A program made the translations under genes and the position numbers. The notes beneath the pieces were generated by a model. It saw only the letters and a program-made list of their open reading frames with translations, was not told where the DNA came from and did not search any database. Source: Thiobacillus denitrificans ATCC 25259 (GTDB taxonomy: Bacteria; Pseudomonadota; Gammaproteobacteria; Burkholderiales; Thiobacillaceae). Taken from it: a stretch of 64,000 nucleotides of DNA. The stretch's first letter is position 1; every line of letters begins with the position of its first letter. Of this stretch, positions 30,001 to 39,781 are shown piece by piece. The stretch is taken from contig NC_007404.1 in NCBI RefSeq assembly GCF_000012745.1, positions 2,418,001-2,482,000 on the forward strand. The letters are read 5' to 3'.

Positions 30001-31344
30001 ATGTTCGAAAACCTCAGTGGACGCCTCGCCGGCGTCGTCAAGAACCTGCGCGGACAGGCTCGCATCACCGAAGCCAATATTCAGGATACCTTGCGGCAGG
30101 TGCGGCTCGCGCTGCTCGAGGCAGACGTCGCGCTGCCCGTCGTCAAGAGCTTCATCGACGCGGTGAAGGCGCGAGCGCTGGGCCAGGAGGTACTCACCAG
30201 CCTGTCGCCCGGACAAGCCCTGATCGGCATCGTCCACGAAGAGCTCACCCGGCTCATGGGCGGCGAGAACGCCGACCTGAATCTCGCGGCGACGCCGCCC
30301 GCCGTTATCCTGATGGCCGGCCTGCAGGGCTCGGGCAAGACGACCACGAGTGGCAAACTCGCGCTGCTCCTGAAAAACCGCAAGAAGAAAGTACTGCTCG
30401 CCTCGGCCGACGTCTACCGGCCCGCCGCGATCGACCAGCTGCGACAGCTCGCGAAACAGCTCGACGTCAGCTTCTTCGACGCCGATAGCGAGCGCGACCC
30501 GCTGAAAATCGCGCGCGCCGCGCAGGATCACGCGCGCAAGCAGTTCTACGACGTGCTGATCGTCGATACCGCAGGCCGTCTCGCGATCGACGAGGCCATG
30601 ATGAACGAGATCAAGGCGCTGCACGCCGCCATCACGCCCGTCGAAACGCTGTTCGTGGTCGATGCGATGCAGGGCCAGGACGCCGTCAACGTGGCGCGCG
30701 CCTTCAACGAAGCGCTGCCGCTCACCGGCGTCGTCCTGACCAAGCTCGACGGCGACGCGCGCGGCGGCGCGGCGCTTTCGGTCCGACAGATCACCGGCAA
30801 GCCGCTGAAGTTCATCGGCGTCGGCGAAAAACCCAACGGCCTCGAGCCCTTCCATCCCGAAAGGATGGCGCAACGCATTCTCGGCATGGGGGACGTGCTG
30901 TCGCTGATCGAGCAGGCGCAAAGTTCGGTCGACCTGGCCGAGGCAAAGAAAATCGCCGACAAGGTCAAGAAAGGCAAGGACTTCGACCTCGAGGACTTCA
31001 AGGCGCAGATCCAGCAGATGCGCAAGATGGGCGGGCTGTCAGCGCTGATGGACAAGCTTCCGGGCGCCGGCCAGATGGCGGTCCCGGCCGGCGCCGACGA
31101 CAAGGCCGTGAATCGCATCGAAGGCATCATCAACAGCATGACGCCGCTCGAGCGTCGCAAACCCGACATCATCAAGGCGAGCCGCAAGCGCCGCATCGCC
31201 GCCGGGGCCGGCGTGCAGGTGCAGGAGGTCAACAAACTGCTGAACCAGTTCGGCCAGGCGCAGAAGATGATGAAAATGATGGGCAAGGGCGGCATCGGCA
31301 AGATGATGCGCGGCATGAAAGGCATGCTCCCCGGGATGCGCTGA
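30001..31344 (+). CDS. ffh: Signal recognition particle protein Ffh
   Basis: GTPase that binds 4.5S RNA and signal sequences of nascent membrane proteins. The 447-residue protein has an N domain, the G domain (GLQGSGKTTTSGKLA, VLLASADVYRPAAIDQL, DTAGR, TKLDGDARGG) and a methionine-rich M domain ending KMMKMMGKGGIGKMMRGMKG. An AAGGAAG ribosome-binding site precedes the ATG. It is followed by rpsP with its own promoter. Confidence 0.97.
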   Translation: MFENLSGRLAGVVKNLRGQARITEANIQDTLRQVRLALLEADVALPVVKSFIDAVKARALGQEVLTSLSPGQALIGIVHEELTRLMGGENADLNLAATPPAVILMAGLQGSGKTTTSGKLALLLKNRKKKVLLASADVYRPAAIDQLRQLAKQLDVSFFDADSERDPLKIARAAQDHARKQFYDVLIVDTAGRLAIDEAMMNEIKALHAAITPVETLFVVDAMQGQDAVNVARAFNEALPLTGVVLTKLDGDARGGAALSVRQITGKPLKFIGVGEKPNGLEPFHPERMAQRILGMGDVLSLIEQAQSSVDLAEAKKIADKVKKGKDFDLEDFKAQIQQMRKMGGLSALMDKLPGAGQMAVPAGADDKAVNRIEGIINSMTPLERRKPDIIKASRKRRIAAGAGVQVQEVNKLLNQFGQAQKMMKMMGKGGIGKMMRGMKGMLPGMR

Positions 31345-31374
31345 GCCGGCACTGGCGGACCGATCCGATTCGGG

Positions 31375-31380
31375 TATAAT
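31375..31380 (+). promoter_or_regulatory. -10 element of the rpsP operon promoter
   Basis: TATAAT, identical to the sigma-70 -10 consensus, lies 36 bases upstream of the rpsP ATG within CGGGTATAATTCGCGG. The -35 is weak (TGGCGG at 31353-31358, 16 bases away). It would drive rpsP-rimM-trmD-rplS separately from ffh. Confidence 0.6.
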
Positions 31381-31415
31381 TCGCGGTTTTCTCCGTTTAC
31401 CCGGTGGGTTGAATC

Positions 31416-31664
31416 ATGGTCGTTATTCGTCTTTCGCGCGGCGGCGCCAAAAACCGCCCCTTCTACAACGTGGTCGTGGCCGATTCGCGCTGCCGCCGTG
31501 ACGGCCGCTTCATTGAGCGCGTCGGCTTCTACAACCCCGTCGCCGCCGAGGGCGCCGAAGGCGTACGCCTGAATGCGGAACGCATCGGCTACTGGGTAAG
31601 CAATGGCGCCCAGCTGTCCGACACGGTCGCGCGTCTGGTCAAGCAGAACAAGCCCGCCGCCTGA
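31416..31664 (+). CDS. rpsP: 30S ribosomal protein S16
   Basis: An 82-residue S16 beginning [25 protein letters not shown], an almost invariant N-terminus. It is first in the conserved rpsP-rimM-trmD-rplS operon. Its TGA stop is separated from the rimM TTG start by one base. Confidence 0.97.
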   Translation: MVVIRLSRGGAKNRPFYNVVVADSRCRRDGRFIERVGFYNPVAAEGAEGVRLNAERIGYWVSNGAQLSDTVARLVKQNKPAA

Positions 31665-31665
31665 T

Positions 31666-32172
31666 TTGGCTGAGTCCGAAGCCTGGGTCGTGATGGGGCG
31701 GGTCAGCGCCCCCTTCGGCGTCAAAGGCTGGGTCAAGGTCCAGCCCTTCAGCGAAGACCCGGGGACGCTGATGGATTTCGAGTCCTGGCGCGTCGGACGA
31801 GGCGAGCAGCAGGCGCAATACGCCGTCGAGGCCGTGCAGGATCACGGCAAGTCGCTGGTCGCCAAACTAGTCGGCATCGACGACCGCGACGCGGCCTTTG
31901 CTTTGCGAGGTCAGGAAGTCTCGGTGGCGAAAAGCGCGTTACCGCCGCCGGAAGAGAACGAGTTTTATTGGTCGGACCTGATCGGCCTGACCGTGATGAA
32001 CCGCGAAGGCGTCGAACTCGGCAAGGTCGACAGCCTCATGGAAAGCGGCGCCCACGATCTGCTGGTCGTCAAAGGCAGGCGCGAACATCTCATTCCGTTC
32101 GTCGCGGCCTTCGTCGGCAAGGTCGACCTGGCCGGCGGGACCGTCGAGGTCGACTGGGGCGAGGACTACTAA
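31666..32172 (+). CDS. rimM: Ribosome maturation factor RimM
   Basis: Assists 16S rRNA 3'-domain maturation and binds S19. The 168-residue protein carries the N-terminal RimM domain ([21 protein letters not shown]) and the PRC-barrel domain with [11 protein letters not shown] and HLIPFV. The start is TTG at 31666, one base after the rpsP stop; a GTG-ATG pair at 31690-31695 would remove residues usually present. The TAA stop overlaps the trmD ATG by one base. Confidence 0.94.
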   Translation: MAESEAWVVMGRVSAPFGVKGWVKVQPFSEDPGTLMDFESWRVGRGEQQAQYAVEAVQDHGKSLVAKLVGIDDRDAAFALRGQEVSVAKSALPPPEENEFYWSDLIGLTVMNREGVELGKVDSLMESGAHDLLVVKGRREHLIPFVAAFVGKVDLAGGTVEVDWGEDY

Positions 32173-32882
32173 TGCGCTTCGACGCGGTCACGCTCTTCGC
32201 CGAGATGTTCGATGCGGTACTGGACTACGGCATCACGCGACGCGCGCTGGATCGCGGGCTTTACCGATTCAAGTCGTGGAACCCCCGCGCCTTCACCGAC
32301 GATCCGCATCGTACGGTCGACGACCGGCCCTACGGTGGCGGCCCCGGCATGCTGATGCTGGCCGAGCCCCTGGACCGTGCGCTGAATGCCGTGCAGCAGG
32401 AACTGGCGAGCGAGAATCTGGCGCCGTGGGTGGTGCATTTTTCGCCGCGCGGCCGCCCGCTGACGCAGCAGCGGGTGATGGAACTGAAGGACATGCCCGC
32501 ACTCGTGCTGCTTTGCGGGCGATACGAAGGCATCGACGAGCGGCTGCTGCAGCGCCGCGTGGACGAGGAGGTCTCGCTCGGCGACTTCGTGCTGTCGGGC
32601 GGCGAATTGCCCGCGCTGGCGCTGATGGACGCGATCGTCCGCCAGTTGCCGGGCGCCCTGAACGACGCGGAGTCGGCGGCACAGGACTCGTTTAGCGCTG
32701 GGCTCCTCGACTGCCCGCATTACACGCGACCCGAGGTCTGGCAGGGCATGGCGGTGCCGCAAGTGCTGAAAAGCGGCAACCACGCGGCAATCGCCAAGTG
32801 GCGGCACGAACAGAGCCTGCGGCTAACGGGGGCCCTGCGGCCCGACCTGCTGGAACGGGCGCAGCACGATGAACGGAATTGA
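32172..32882 (+). CDS. trmD: tRNA (guanine-N1-)-methyltransferase
   Basis: SPOUT methyltransferase making m1G37 in tRNAs that read CNN codons, preventing +1 frameshifts. The 236-residue protein contains [25 protein letters not shown] and [15 protein letters not shown], the cofactor-knot motifs, and the C-terminal YTRPEVWQG. It is third in the rpsP operon. Confidence 0.96.
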   Translation: MRFDAVTLFAEMFDAVLDYGITRRALDRGLYRFKSWNPRAFTDDPHRTVDDRPYGGGPGMLMLAEPLDRALNAVQQELASENLAPWVVHFSPRGRPLTQQRVMELKDMPALVLLCGRYEGIDERLLQRRVDEEVSLGDFVLSGGELPALALMDAIVRQLPGALNDAESAAQDSFSAGLLDCPHYTRPEVWQGMAVPQVLKSGNHAAIAKWRHEQSLRLTGALRPDLLERAQHDERN

Positions 32883-33019
32883 CGGATAGCCTCCCCGGGC
32901 TCTCCGGAATGAGCGGCGCTGGGTTCAACGCGAATCCCGGCCCAATGTGAAACGGCGTCAAGTCCGCGAGCGGAAAAAAACCCGGTCGCGCACCTCTCCC
33001 GCCAGATGAAGGAAACATC

Positions 33020-33400
33020 ATGAACATCATCGAGCAACTCGAACAGGAAGAAATCGCCCGCCTCGGCAAAACCGTTCCCGACTTCGCCCCCGGCGACACC
33101 GTCGTCGTCCAGGTGAAAGTGAAGGAGGGCAACCGCGAGCGTCTGCAGGCCTACGAGGGCGTCGTCATCGCCAAGCGCAACCGTGGCCTCAACTCCGCCT
33201 TCACCGTCCGCAAGATCTCGGCAGGCGAAGGCGTCGAGCGCACCTTCCAGACCTACTCGCCGCTGGTCGCGAGCGTCGAAGTCAAGCGCCGCGGCGACGT
33301 CCGCCGCGCCAAGCTCTACTATCTGCGCGAGCGCTCCGGCAAGTCGGCGCGCATCAAGGAAAAGCTGCCTGCGCGCAAGGCAAGCGTGGCCGCCGAATAA
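33020..33400 (+). CDS. rplS: 50S ribosomal protein L19
   Basis: A 126-residue L19, with the conserved [19 protein letters not shown] and the block [30 protein letters not shown] precedes the ATG. It is last in its operon, 137 bases after trmD, and is followed by a strong intrinsic terminator. Confidence 0.97.
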   Translation: MNIIEQLEQEEIARLGKTVPDFAPGDTVVVQVKVKEGNRERLQAYEGVVIAKRNRGLNSAFTVRKISAGEGVERTFQTYSPLVASVEVKRRGDVRRAKLYYLRERSGKSARIKEKLPARKASVAAE

Positions 33401-33420
33401 ATCGTCTGCCGCCCTGCAAG

Positions 33421-33449
33421 AACGCCCGCCTCGCGCGGGCGTTTTTTTT
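33421..33449 (+). terminator. Intrinsic terminator of the rpsP-rimM-trmD-rplS operon
   Basis: A nine-base-pair GC-rich stem (33421-33429 with 33435-33443, loop CTCGC) is followed by a run of eight T (33442-33449). It lies 20 bases after the rplS stop codon. Confidence 0.9.
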
Positions 33450-33506
33450 GACCCGAGCCCCCACCCTTCCTCTGCACACGGACAAAGCGCGGGCTAGAAT
33501 CCTGGA

Positions 33507-33977
33507 ATGCCCGCCTACGACGCCGTCCTGCCAGCGCCCATGTGTCGCCTCGGCGCCCGCTTCACCGGGGACGCCCTGACGCGGCTGGATTTTTTGCCTG
33601 CGGACGCCGAAGTCTCGTCCGGCATCGACTCGCGCGCCCGAGAGTTGAGTGTCCAGCTCGAGGCGTATTGGCAGGACCCCGGCCATGTCTTCGATCTTTT
33701 CTACGTCCCCCTCGGAACGCCGTTTCAACTGCGCGTCTGGCACGCCCTCATGCGCATCCCGGCGGGCCGGCCGACGACCTACGGGAGCCTTGCCGCCCGC
33801 CTGGGAACCGCGCCACGCGCGGTCGGCCAGGCCTGCGGCGCCAACCCGCTGCCGATCCTGATTCCCTGCCATCGCGTCGTTGCCGCGCGCGGCGTCGGCG
33901 GATTCATGCACGCCGACTCGGGAATGCCGCTGGACGTGAAGCTCTCGCTGCTGGCCCATGAACGACGCGCTGATTGA
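33507..33977 (+). CDS. ogt: Methylated-DNA--protein-cysteine methyltransferase
   Basis: Suicide repair protein that removes O6-alkyl groups from guanine. The 156-residue protein has the acceptor C121 in ILIPCHRVV and the wing/helix region IPAGRPTTYGSLAARLG. It is the short, ATase-only form without an Ada domain. It overlaps xerD by 20 bases, an unusual coupling. Confidence 0.92.
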   Translation: MPAYDAVLPAPMCRLGARFTGDALTRLDFLPADAEVSSGIDSRARELSVQLEAYWQDPGHVFDLFYVPLGTPFQLRVWHALMRIPAGRPTTYGSLAARLGTAPRAVGQACGANPLPILIPCHRVVAARGVGGFMHADSGMPLDVKLSLLAHERRAD

Positions 33978-34848
33978 TCGTTTCTGCGACCACCTGTGGC
34001 TGGAGGACGGGCTCGCCGAACTGACCCTGGCTGCGTACCGGCGCGACCTCAGAAGCTTTGCCGGGTGGCTGGACAAAACGCGCGCGCGCTCGCTCGACGC
34101 GGTCGCGCCCGGAGATGTCGAAGCCTATCTCGGGTGGCGCTTCGCCCACCACGTCGGGCCACGCAGCGCAGCGCGTTATACCTCCGCGCTCAAGCGTTTC
34201 TATCGTTACCTGCTCCGCGAAAACCTAATCGCCGCCGACCCGACGCTGAACCTCGACCGCCCGAAACTGCCGCGCGCGCTTCCCGCCAGCCTGAGCGAAA
34301 CCGACGTCGAACGCCTGCTCGAGCGCGCGGACAGCGACACGCCGCAGGGCCTGCGCGACCGGGCGATGCTCGAGACGCTATATGCTACGGGGCTCAGGGT
34401 GTCCGAACTCGTCGGCTTGAAGTTGAACGCGCTCAACCTCGACGACGGTGTATTGCGCGTGACGGGCAAGGGCAACAAGGACCGGCTGGTGCCGCTCGGT
34501 GAAGAGGCCGTGCGCCGGCTTCGGCACTATCTCGCCGAGGCGCGCTCGCAGCTCCTGCGCCGCCAGGTCTCCGACGCCGTGTTCGTCACCCCTCGCGGCG
34601 CCGCGATGACCCGGCAAGCCTTCTGGTACCTGATCAAGCGGCGCGCAGCGGCAGCCGGCGTCACGCGTCAGCTGTCGCCGCACACGCTGCGCCACGCCTT
34701 CGCTACCCATCTTCTCAATCACGGTGCCGACCTGCGCGTCGTGCAGATGTTGCTCGGACACAGCGACATCTCGACCACTCAGATCTACACCCACGTCGCG
34801 CGCGAGCGGATGAAGCGCCTGCACGCCGCGCACCATCCGCGCGGCTAG
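33958..34848 (+). CDS. xerD: Tyrosine recombinase XerD
   Basis: Site-specific recombinase that, with XerC, resolves chromosome dimers at dif. The 296-residue protein has the SAM-like core-binding domain (1-105) and the full catalytic set R147, K171, H242, R245, H268 and Y277 (YATGLRVSEL, SPHTLRHAFATH, LLGHSDISTTQIYTHV). It is the chromosomal housekeeping type by sequence and length, not an integron or phage integrase. It converges on the next gene with a 2-base gap. Confidence 0.93.
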   Translation: MNDALIDRFCDHLWLEDGLAELTLAAYRRDLRSFAGWLDKTRARSLDAVAPGDVEAYLGWRFAHHVGPRSAARYTSALKRFYRYLLRENLIAADPTLNLDRPKLPRALPASLSETDVERLLERADSDTPQGLRDRAMLETLYATGLRVSELVGLKLNALNLDDGVLRVTGKGNKDRLVPLGEEAVRRLRHYLAEARSQLLRRQVSDAVFVTPRGAAMTRQAFWYLIKRRAAAAGVTRQLSPHTLRHAFATHLLNHGADLRVVQMLLGHSDISTTQIYTHVARERMKRLHAAHHPRG

Positions 34849-34850
34849 CG

Positions 34851-35819
34851 TTACACGCGGCCGCTCGCCTCCGCGAGGTAGAACCACTCCTGTCCGGGCA
34901 AGGCGCCCGGATTGGGAAAAACGACATAGCCTTCTCGGTCGGCGCGAAGCGGCTTTCCGTCGTGACGCGTGCCGATCAACTCACCGGCGGCGAGCCGGTC
35001 GAAACTCGCCCAGGAACGTACAAACCGGTCGTCCGGATGGTTGCGGTCGACGACCTCGTAGAGGCGCAGCGCCTCCCGTGCCGAGACGGGTTCCGGCGCG
35101 CCCTCGGCAGTCAGGCCGAGGTGTGCGAGGGCGTTGCGCAGCGCCCGGTAAGCGACCGCGGGGGCGGCCGGGTCGTCATGCTGACCGCATTCAAGCGTGA
35201 GCGCGATGCCGCCGTGGCGACGCATGTACTCGGTCGTGCCGACGCCATAGTGGACGTCCGCGTCGCGCGCCGGGGCACCCGCGGCCCGACGCCGCGCGAC
35301 GCCGGCGGCATAGGTGTCGAGCCAGCCGTCGACGAAGCGGTGCACGCCCAGCGCGAGGGCAAGCGCCGTCTCCTCGGCCGCGCGCGTGAAGGGTTCCAGT
35401 TCGCCCGCGTTGTCTTCGGGGCCGAGCATCACGAAGGGTGCCCCGGCGGTATGGAAGGAATGCAGGTCGAGCAGCGCATCGTGCTGCCGCAGCAGCGGGC
35501 AGAGCCAGTTGGCCACGTGGTCCTCGAATTCGGTGGGCGAATCGCTCGGCGCCAGATTACGGTTGAGGTTGCGATCGCCCATGCGCTGGCGGCGGGCGTA
35601 GGCGAGCGGGTTCGCCACCGGAACGAAGGTGACCCGGCCTGCGACCGCGGCGAGCTGACCCGACTCGATTTCGCCGACCGCGCGACGGATCGCCTGCGTG
35701 CCGCAGGTCTCGTTGCCGTGCACGGCGCCGAGCACGATGAGCCGCGGCCCCGGCGCGAGGCCGGTGAAGGCGATCGACTGGAAGTGCAAAGCTGCGGAAT
35801 CGTTCATCGCGTCATTCAT
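34851..35819 (-). CDS. Succinylglutamate desuccinylase/aspartoacylase family deacylase
   Basis: A 322-residue M14-like zinc amidohydrolase. Zinc ligands are probably H and E in LGAVHGNETCGT and the histidine in LLDLHSFHT; LTLECGQHDDP carries the catalytic glutamate region. A C-terminal beta domain (residues ~250-322) is present. The substrate could be N-acyl-amino acids or another acyl compound; it is not determinable. The start ATG overlaps the stop of the TSUP permease gene (ATGA); a second ATG four codons later is possible. Confidence 0.85.
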   Translation of the reverse strand: MNDAMNDSAALHFQSIAFTGLAPGPRLIVLGAVHGNETCGTQAIRRAVGEIESGQLAAVAGRVTFVPVANPLAYARRQRMGDRNLNRNLAPSDSPTEFEDHVANWLCPLLRQHDALLDLHSFHTAGAPFVMLGPEDNAGELEPFTRAAEETALALALGVHRFVDGWLDTYAAGVARRRAAGAPARDADVHYGVGTTEYMRRHGGIALTLECGQHDDPAAPAVAYRALRNALAHLGLTAEGAPEPVSAREALRLYEVVDRNHPDDRFVRSWASFDRLAAGELIGTRHDGKPLRADREGYVVFPNPGALPGQEWFYLAEASGRV

Positions 35820-36553
35820 GCGGCGGCTGCCTTGACGAGCAGCGAGATGCTCGACACCAGGAGCAGGAGGCCGACCAGGCGCGTCATCTGCGCCGGCGCA
35901 AGCCCCACGTGCGCGCGTCCGCCGAGATAAAGTGCGGCGAGCACGAGCGGCAGTGCGACGGCATAGGCCGACCACACCGCCGGGGTCAACAGCAGCCCCA
36001 CTATCAGGAAGCTGCCGATGCGCGTCAAGCCCTCGATGAAGAACAACGCCGATAGCGTGGCACGCGACTCGCCCTTGTCGCGGATGCGATGGGCCAGGTA
36101 AATCACATAGGGCGGGCCGCCCGTACCAAAAAGACCGCCGACGGTGCCGCCCGTCAGCGAGGCCGGAATCGCCCAGAGCCGGGACACGGGCTTGTCGCCG
36201 TGCAGGTTCAGCAGGCTGCGCAGCCCAAAAACGAGGACGAACAATGCCAGCCCGATCAGCATAGGGGCCTGCGGCAGGTTCACCAGCAGACCCGTTCCGA
36301 ACGCGACGCCGACGACGCTGAACGGAATCAGGATACCGATCTCGTCCCAGCGCACGCGTTTGAAGTGCACCCCGCCGAGCACGAGCGAGGCCGTGAAATC
36401 GAGCAGGAGCACGAGGGGGACGACGAACTGCAACGGCATGAACAAGGCCAGCAGCGGCACCGCGATCAACCCCGAACCGAAACCGGTGATGCCGCGGATG
36501 AAATAGGCCGCGAGCAGAATCGCCGCGGCGGCGGCCATGTGTTCGAAACTCAA
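35816..36553 (-). CDS. TauE/SafE (TSUP) family membrane permease
   Basis: A 245-residue permease with eight predicted spans in two repeats (FIRGITGFGSGLIAVPLLAL and PASLTGGTVGGLFGTGGPPYV), the TSUP signature. Family members export sulfite, sulfoacetate, thiosulfate or other organic anions. The start is TTG at 36551-36553, overlapping the folB stop; an ATG five codons in is an alternative. Co-transcription with a deacylase hints at export or import of its substrate or product, an inference only. Confidence 0.85.
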   Translation of the reverse strand: MSFEHMAAAAAILLAAYFIRGITGFGSGLIAVPLLALFMPLQFVVPLVLLLDFTASLVLGGVHFKRVRWDEIGILIPFSVVGVAFGTGLLVNLPQAPMLIGLALFVLVFGLRSLLNLHGDKPVSRLWAIPASLTGGTVGGLFGTGGPPYVIYLAHRIRDKGESRATLSALFFIEGLTRIGSFLIVGLLLTPAVWSAYAVALPLVLAALYLGGRAHVGLAPAQMTRLVGLLLLVSSISLLVKAAAA

Positions 36554-36912
36554 GGACGCGCGCCGCGTTCGATCGTGATACCGAGTTCCTTGATGCCGGG
36601 GACAATCGCGAACTTGGTCACCGAAACCTTCACCCAGGGTGCGCCGAATTCGTTGCGCACGATCGCCGCGACGTGTTCGGCGACCGACTCGACCAGCGTG
36701 ATCGGCTGCGGCGCGTCGTGCAGATACGCCTTCACGCGCGTGGCCACGGCCCCGTAGTCGATGGTGTCGGCGACGTCGTCGGTGCCGCCAGCCTTGTTGT
36801 GCGGCAGGCCGATTTCGAGGTCAAGCCGCACCGGTTGTGGTACTTTGCGTTCCCATTCGTAGATGCCGATAATCAGATCGAGACGGAAGTCCCGCAAAAA
36901 TAAGATATCCAT
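36550..36912 (-). CDS. folB: Dihydroneopterin aldolase
   Basis: Folate pathway enzyme producing 6-hydroxymethyl-7,8-dihydropterin. The 120 residues contain IIGIYEWERKVPQPVRLDLEI, DYGAVATRVKAYL, LVESVAEHVA and VTKFAIVPG with the catalytic lysine. The ATG at 36910-36912 gives MDILFLRDFRLD. It is divergent from plsY, a frequent folB neighbour. Confidence 0.94.
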   Translation of the reverse strand: MDILFLRDFRLDLIIGIYEWERKVPQPVRLDLEIGLPHNKAGGTDDVADTIDYGAVATRVKAYLHDAPQPITLVESVAEHVAAIVRNEFGAPWVKVSVTKFAIVPGIKELGITIERGARP

Positions 36913-36972
36913 CGCCTCGAACCTCACGGGCGCCACTCGGCGCGCTTGCCAAACCCGCTATCTTACTGACTT

Positions 36973-37575
36973 ATGATCCACCTGTTGCTCGTTGTCGCCG
37001 CGTACCTGCTCGGCTCGCTGTCGTTTGCGGTGATCGTCAGCCGCGCGATGGGACTGCCTGATCCGCGCAGCTTCGGCTCCGGCAACCCGGGCGCGACCAA
37101 CGTGCTGCGTACGGGACGCAAGACCGCGGCGATCCTCACACTTCTCGGCGACGCCCTCAAGGGATGGGTCGCGGTCGTCGCGGCGCGCGGGCTGGCCGCG
37201 CAGTTCGGACTCGACGACGACATCGTCCTGCTCTGCGCTCTCGCCGCGTTCATCGGCCACCTGTTCCCGGTGTTCTTCGGCTTCCAGGGCGGCAAGGGCG
37301 TCGCCACCGCGCTCGGCATCCTCGTCGCGCTCGATCCCTGGCTGGGCCTGGCGTGTCTGGCGACTTGGGTCGCGATGGCGCTGGTGTTTCGCATTTCGTC
37401 GCTCTCGGCGCTCGTCACGGCCGTGCTGGCGCCGGTCTACGCCGGCCTCTTGCTGGGTTGGAACGACAGCGCGACGACCGTGCTGGTGATCGCCCTGCTG
37501 CTGGTCTATCGTCACAAGGCGAACCTCCTCAAACTCGTTACCGGCCAGGAAGCGCGCATCGGCAAGCGCTCCTGA
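36973..37575 (+). CDS. plsY: Glycerol-3-phosphate acyltransferase PlsY
   Basis: Integral membrane enzyme using acyl-phosphate to acylate glycerol-3-phosphate. The 200-residue protein shows the three cytoplasmic motifs: GSGNPGATNVLRTGRK, GHLFPVFFGFQGGKGVATALG and the C-terminal YRHKANLLKLVTGQE. Several spans are evident. It is divergent from folB, sharing a ~60-base promoter region. Confidence 0.95.
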   Translation: MIHLLLVVAAYLLGSLSFAVIVSRAMGLPDPRSFGSGNPGATNVLRTGRKTAAILTLLGDALKGWVAVVAARGLAAQFGLDDDIVLLCALAAFIGHLFPVFFGFQGGKGVATALGILVALDPWLGLACLATWVAMALVFRISSLSALVTAVLAPVYAGLLLGWNDSATTVLVIALLLVYRHKANLLKLVTGQEARIGKRS

Positions 37576-37587
37576 TCACTGTCTGCC

Positions 37588-38388
37588 ATGGCCCTGTTCG
37601 ACAAAACCATCGATCACGCGAAAGAGAGCCTTGCGGAGGTTTCGCGCGAGGCCATCGACCAGGCCGGAAAGCGCCTCTCGGACGTCGTCAAGGACGGCGT
37701 CTCGCAGGCCGGGACCGAACTCAAGGACGTGATCTGGCGGGCAAGCCAGGAAATCGACACCAAGCTTGAGAAGATCTCCGATGAACTGCACGAACAACGC
37801 CAGTTCACGAAGGACGACGTGCGCGAACTCGTCGACTACGCGGGGGCCCGTCTCGGTGCGCTGATGGACGAGCGCATCGTCTATGCCAAAGCCGAGTTCT
37901 CGGCGCTGGTCCAGGAGAAGGTCGAGTATTTCAAGCACGAGGTCGACAGCTTCTTCATCGAGCGCCAGCGCGACCTCGCGCGCGAGCGGCGGCGCCTTTT
38001 CATCAACGTCGCGGTTGCGATCCTCGCGTCGCTGTCGCTCGGCTTCGTGTCCTGGCTGTATCACCAGTATCTGGGAGGCGGACTCGACGTGTTCGCCCTC
38101 TTCCGCATCGTGTTCGCCTCGCTTGCAGGCGGCTATACGGCCTATCTCGCGGTCAAGTTGCTGCGCCGCTGGCTGTCGATGTCGGAACACAAGAAGGACA
38201 CGCTCTTCCTGGTCAGCCGATACTGGGGCGTGCTTCGCCCGGAAAGCGTCTTCGGAACGGTCGTACTCGTGTGCCTGATGGCGGCGCTGGTCGGCTTCCT
38301 GTTGTTTCCGGATCAGATCGCGGCACTCACCGGCAGCGAGAAATGGCTCCGGGCCTTGCGCAACGCCTACCCTGCGTTGCGCCCGTGA
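37588..38388 (+). CDS. Hypothetical inner-membrane protein with amphipathic helical N-domain
   Basis: A 266-residue protein of no family I recognise. Residues 1-135 are charged and heptad-like (ESLAEVSREAIDQAGKRLSD, KLEKISDELHEQRQFTKDD), predicted long amphipathic helices or coiled coil. A basic stretch RERRR then precedes three membrane spans (about 139-158, 167-187, 220-240). The layout resembles a membrane-tethered scaffold with its helical domain in the cytosol. It begins 12 bases after plsY and may be co-transcribed. Confidence 0.75.
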   Translation: MALFDKTIDHAKESLAEVSREAIDQAGKRLSDVVKDGVSQAGTELKDVIWRASQEIDTKLEKISDELHEQRQFTKDDVRELVDYAGARLGALMDERIVYAKAEFSALVQEKVEYFKHEVDSFFIERQRDLARERRRLFINVAVAILASLSLGFVSWLYHQYLGGGLDVFALFRIVFASLAGGYTAYLAVKLLRRWLSMSEHKKDTLFLVSRYWGVLRPESVFGTVVLVCLMAALVGFLLFPDQIAALTGSEKWLRALRNAYPALRP

Positions 38389-38409
38389 CTGCCGGTTGGC
38401 GGCGCACGG

Positions 38410-39435
38410 TCACTCGACCGGGCCAAGCGAAGCCAGTGCCCAGCGCGGCTTGACCGCGAAGTCGAGGTCTGACGCGCGCGCCACACGATCTGCCACGGAT
38501 GCCAGGCGCTGAGCCCCGGCGAACGCGATCATTGCGCCGTTGTCGGTGCAGAATTCGAGCGACGGATAGAACACGCTGACGCCGGCGCGGCCGCCCTCGG
38601 CGGTAAGCCGCTCGCGCAGCCGCGCGTTGGCGCCGACGCCGCCGGCGACGACGAGACGGTTCGCCGCGGCGTGCCGACACGCCGCAAGACTTTTGCCGAC
38701 CAGCACATCGACCGCGGCGGCTTCGAACGCAGCGGCGATGTCGGCCGCCTGTCCCAGGCCCTGTTTGCGCACGAGCGTCAGCACTGCGGTCTTCAAGCCG
38801 CTGAAGCTGAAATCGAAGTCCCCCGAATTGAGCATCGGCCGCGGCAGCGCGAAGCGCGTTGCGTCGCCCGCCGCCGCGAGGCGCGACAAAGCCGGTCCCC
38901 CCGGGTATCCGAGCCCGAGCAATTGCGCCGTCTTGTCGAAGGCTTCGCCCGCGGCGTCGTCGAGCGTCTCGCCAAGGAGCGTGTATTGCCCCACCGCCGA
39001 AACGAGCATCAGTTGGGTGTGGCCACCCGATACCAGCAAGGCGACGAACGGGAACGCCGGCGGCGTATCGGAAATGAGCGGCGACAACAGATGCCCCTCG
39101 AGATGATGGACGCCGATCGCCGGCACGCGGAGGGCAAACGCCAACGCCCGGCCCATTCCAGCGCCGACGAGGAGCGCACCGGCCAGGCCTGGCCCCTGCG
39201 TGAAGGCGACGCCGCCGAGTTCGGAAAGCAGGCGGCCGCTTTCCTCGAACACCTGGCGGGTCAGCGGCAGAATCCGTCGAATATGGTCACGCGAGGCGAG
39301 CTCGGGCACGACACCGCCGTACGCGTTGTGCATCGCGATCTGCGAATGTAAGGCGTGCGCCACGAGGCCCTCTGCGCTGTCGTACAGCGCGACACCGGTT
39401 TCGTCGCAGGAAGATTCGATACCGAGCACTAACAT
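38410..39435 (-). CDS. tsaD: tRNA N6-threonylcarbamoyladenosine transferase TsaD
   Basis: Transfers threonylcarbamoyl to A37 of ANN-decoding tRNAs with TsaB and TsaE. The 341-residue protein starts [18 protein letters not shown], has metal ligands in [21 protein letters not shown], and the C-terminal metal aspartate in [13 protein letters not shown]. It is divergent from rpsU in the conserved tsaD / rpsU-dnaG-rpoD arrangement. Confidence 0.96.
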   Translation of the reverse strand: MLVLGIESSCDETGVALYDSAEGLVAHALHSQIAMHNAYGGVVPELASRDHIRRILPLTRQVFEESGRLLSELGGVAFTQGPGLAGALLVGAGMGRALAFALRVPAIGVHHLEGHLLSPLISDTPPAFPFVALLVSGGHTQLMLVSAVGQYTLLGETLDDAAGEAFDKTAQLLGLGYPGGPALSRLAAAGDATRFALPRPMLNSGDFDFSFSGLKTAVLTLVRKQGLGQAADIAAAFEAAAVDVLVGKSLAACRHAAANRLVVAGGVGANARLRERLTAEGGRAGVSVFYPSLEFCTDNGAMIAFAGAQRLASVADRVARASDLDFAVKPRWALASLGPVE

Positions 39436-39529
39436 AGGGAGACGGACTGGGCTGGAAAAATCCCAGCGGGCTTGTTATTATTCTTGTTTTTCCAGTTCAC
39501 AGGAAGCTTTCCAGAAAGCCCATCTTCCA

Positions 39530-39742
39530 ATGCCCCACGTCAAAGTCAAAGAAAACGAGCCGTTTGATGTCGCACTGCGTCGCTTCAAGCGTTCGATCGA
39601 AAAAGTCGGCCTCCTCACCGAACTGCGCGCACGCGAGTTCTACGAGAAGCCCACCGCCGAACGCAAGCGCAAGCTCGCCGCCGCGGTCAAGCGCCAGAGC
39701 AAGCGCCTGCGCAGCCAGCAACTGCCGCCCAAGATGTATTGA
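39530..39742 (+). CDS. rpsU: 30S ribosomal protein S21
   Basis: A 70-residue S21: basic, with [21 protein letters not shown] and the tail [11 protein letters not shown]. It is the first gene of the macromolecular-synthesis cluster. A TATTAT -10-like element lies at 39476-39481. Confidence 0.96.
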   Translation: MPHVKVKENEPFDVALRRFKRSIEKVGLLTELRAREFYEKPTAERKRKLAAAVKRQSKRLRSQQLPPKMY

Positions 39743-39781
39743 TTCTGCGCGCGCAGAATTTCCCCGCCTAACACCTCGATC

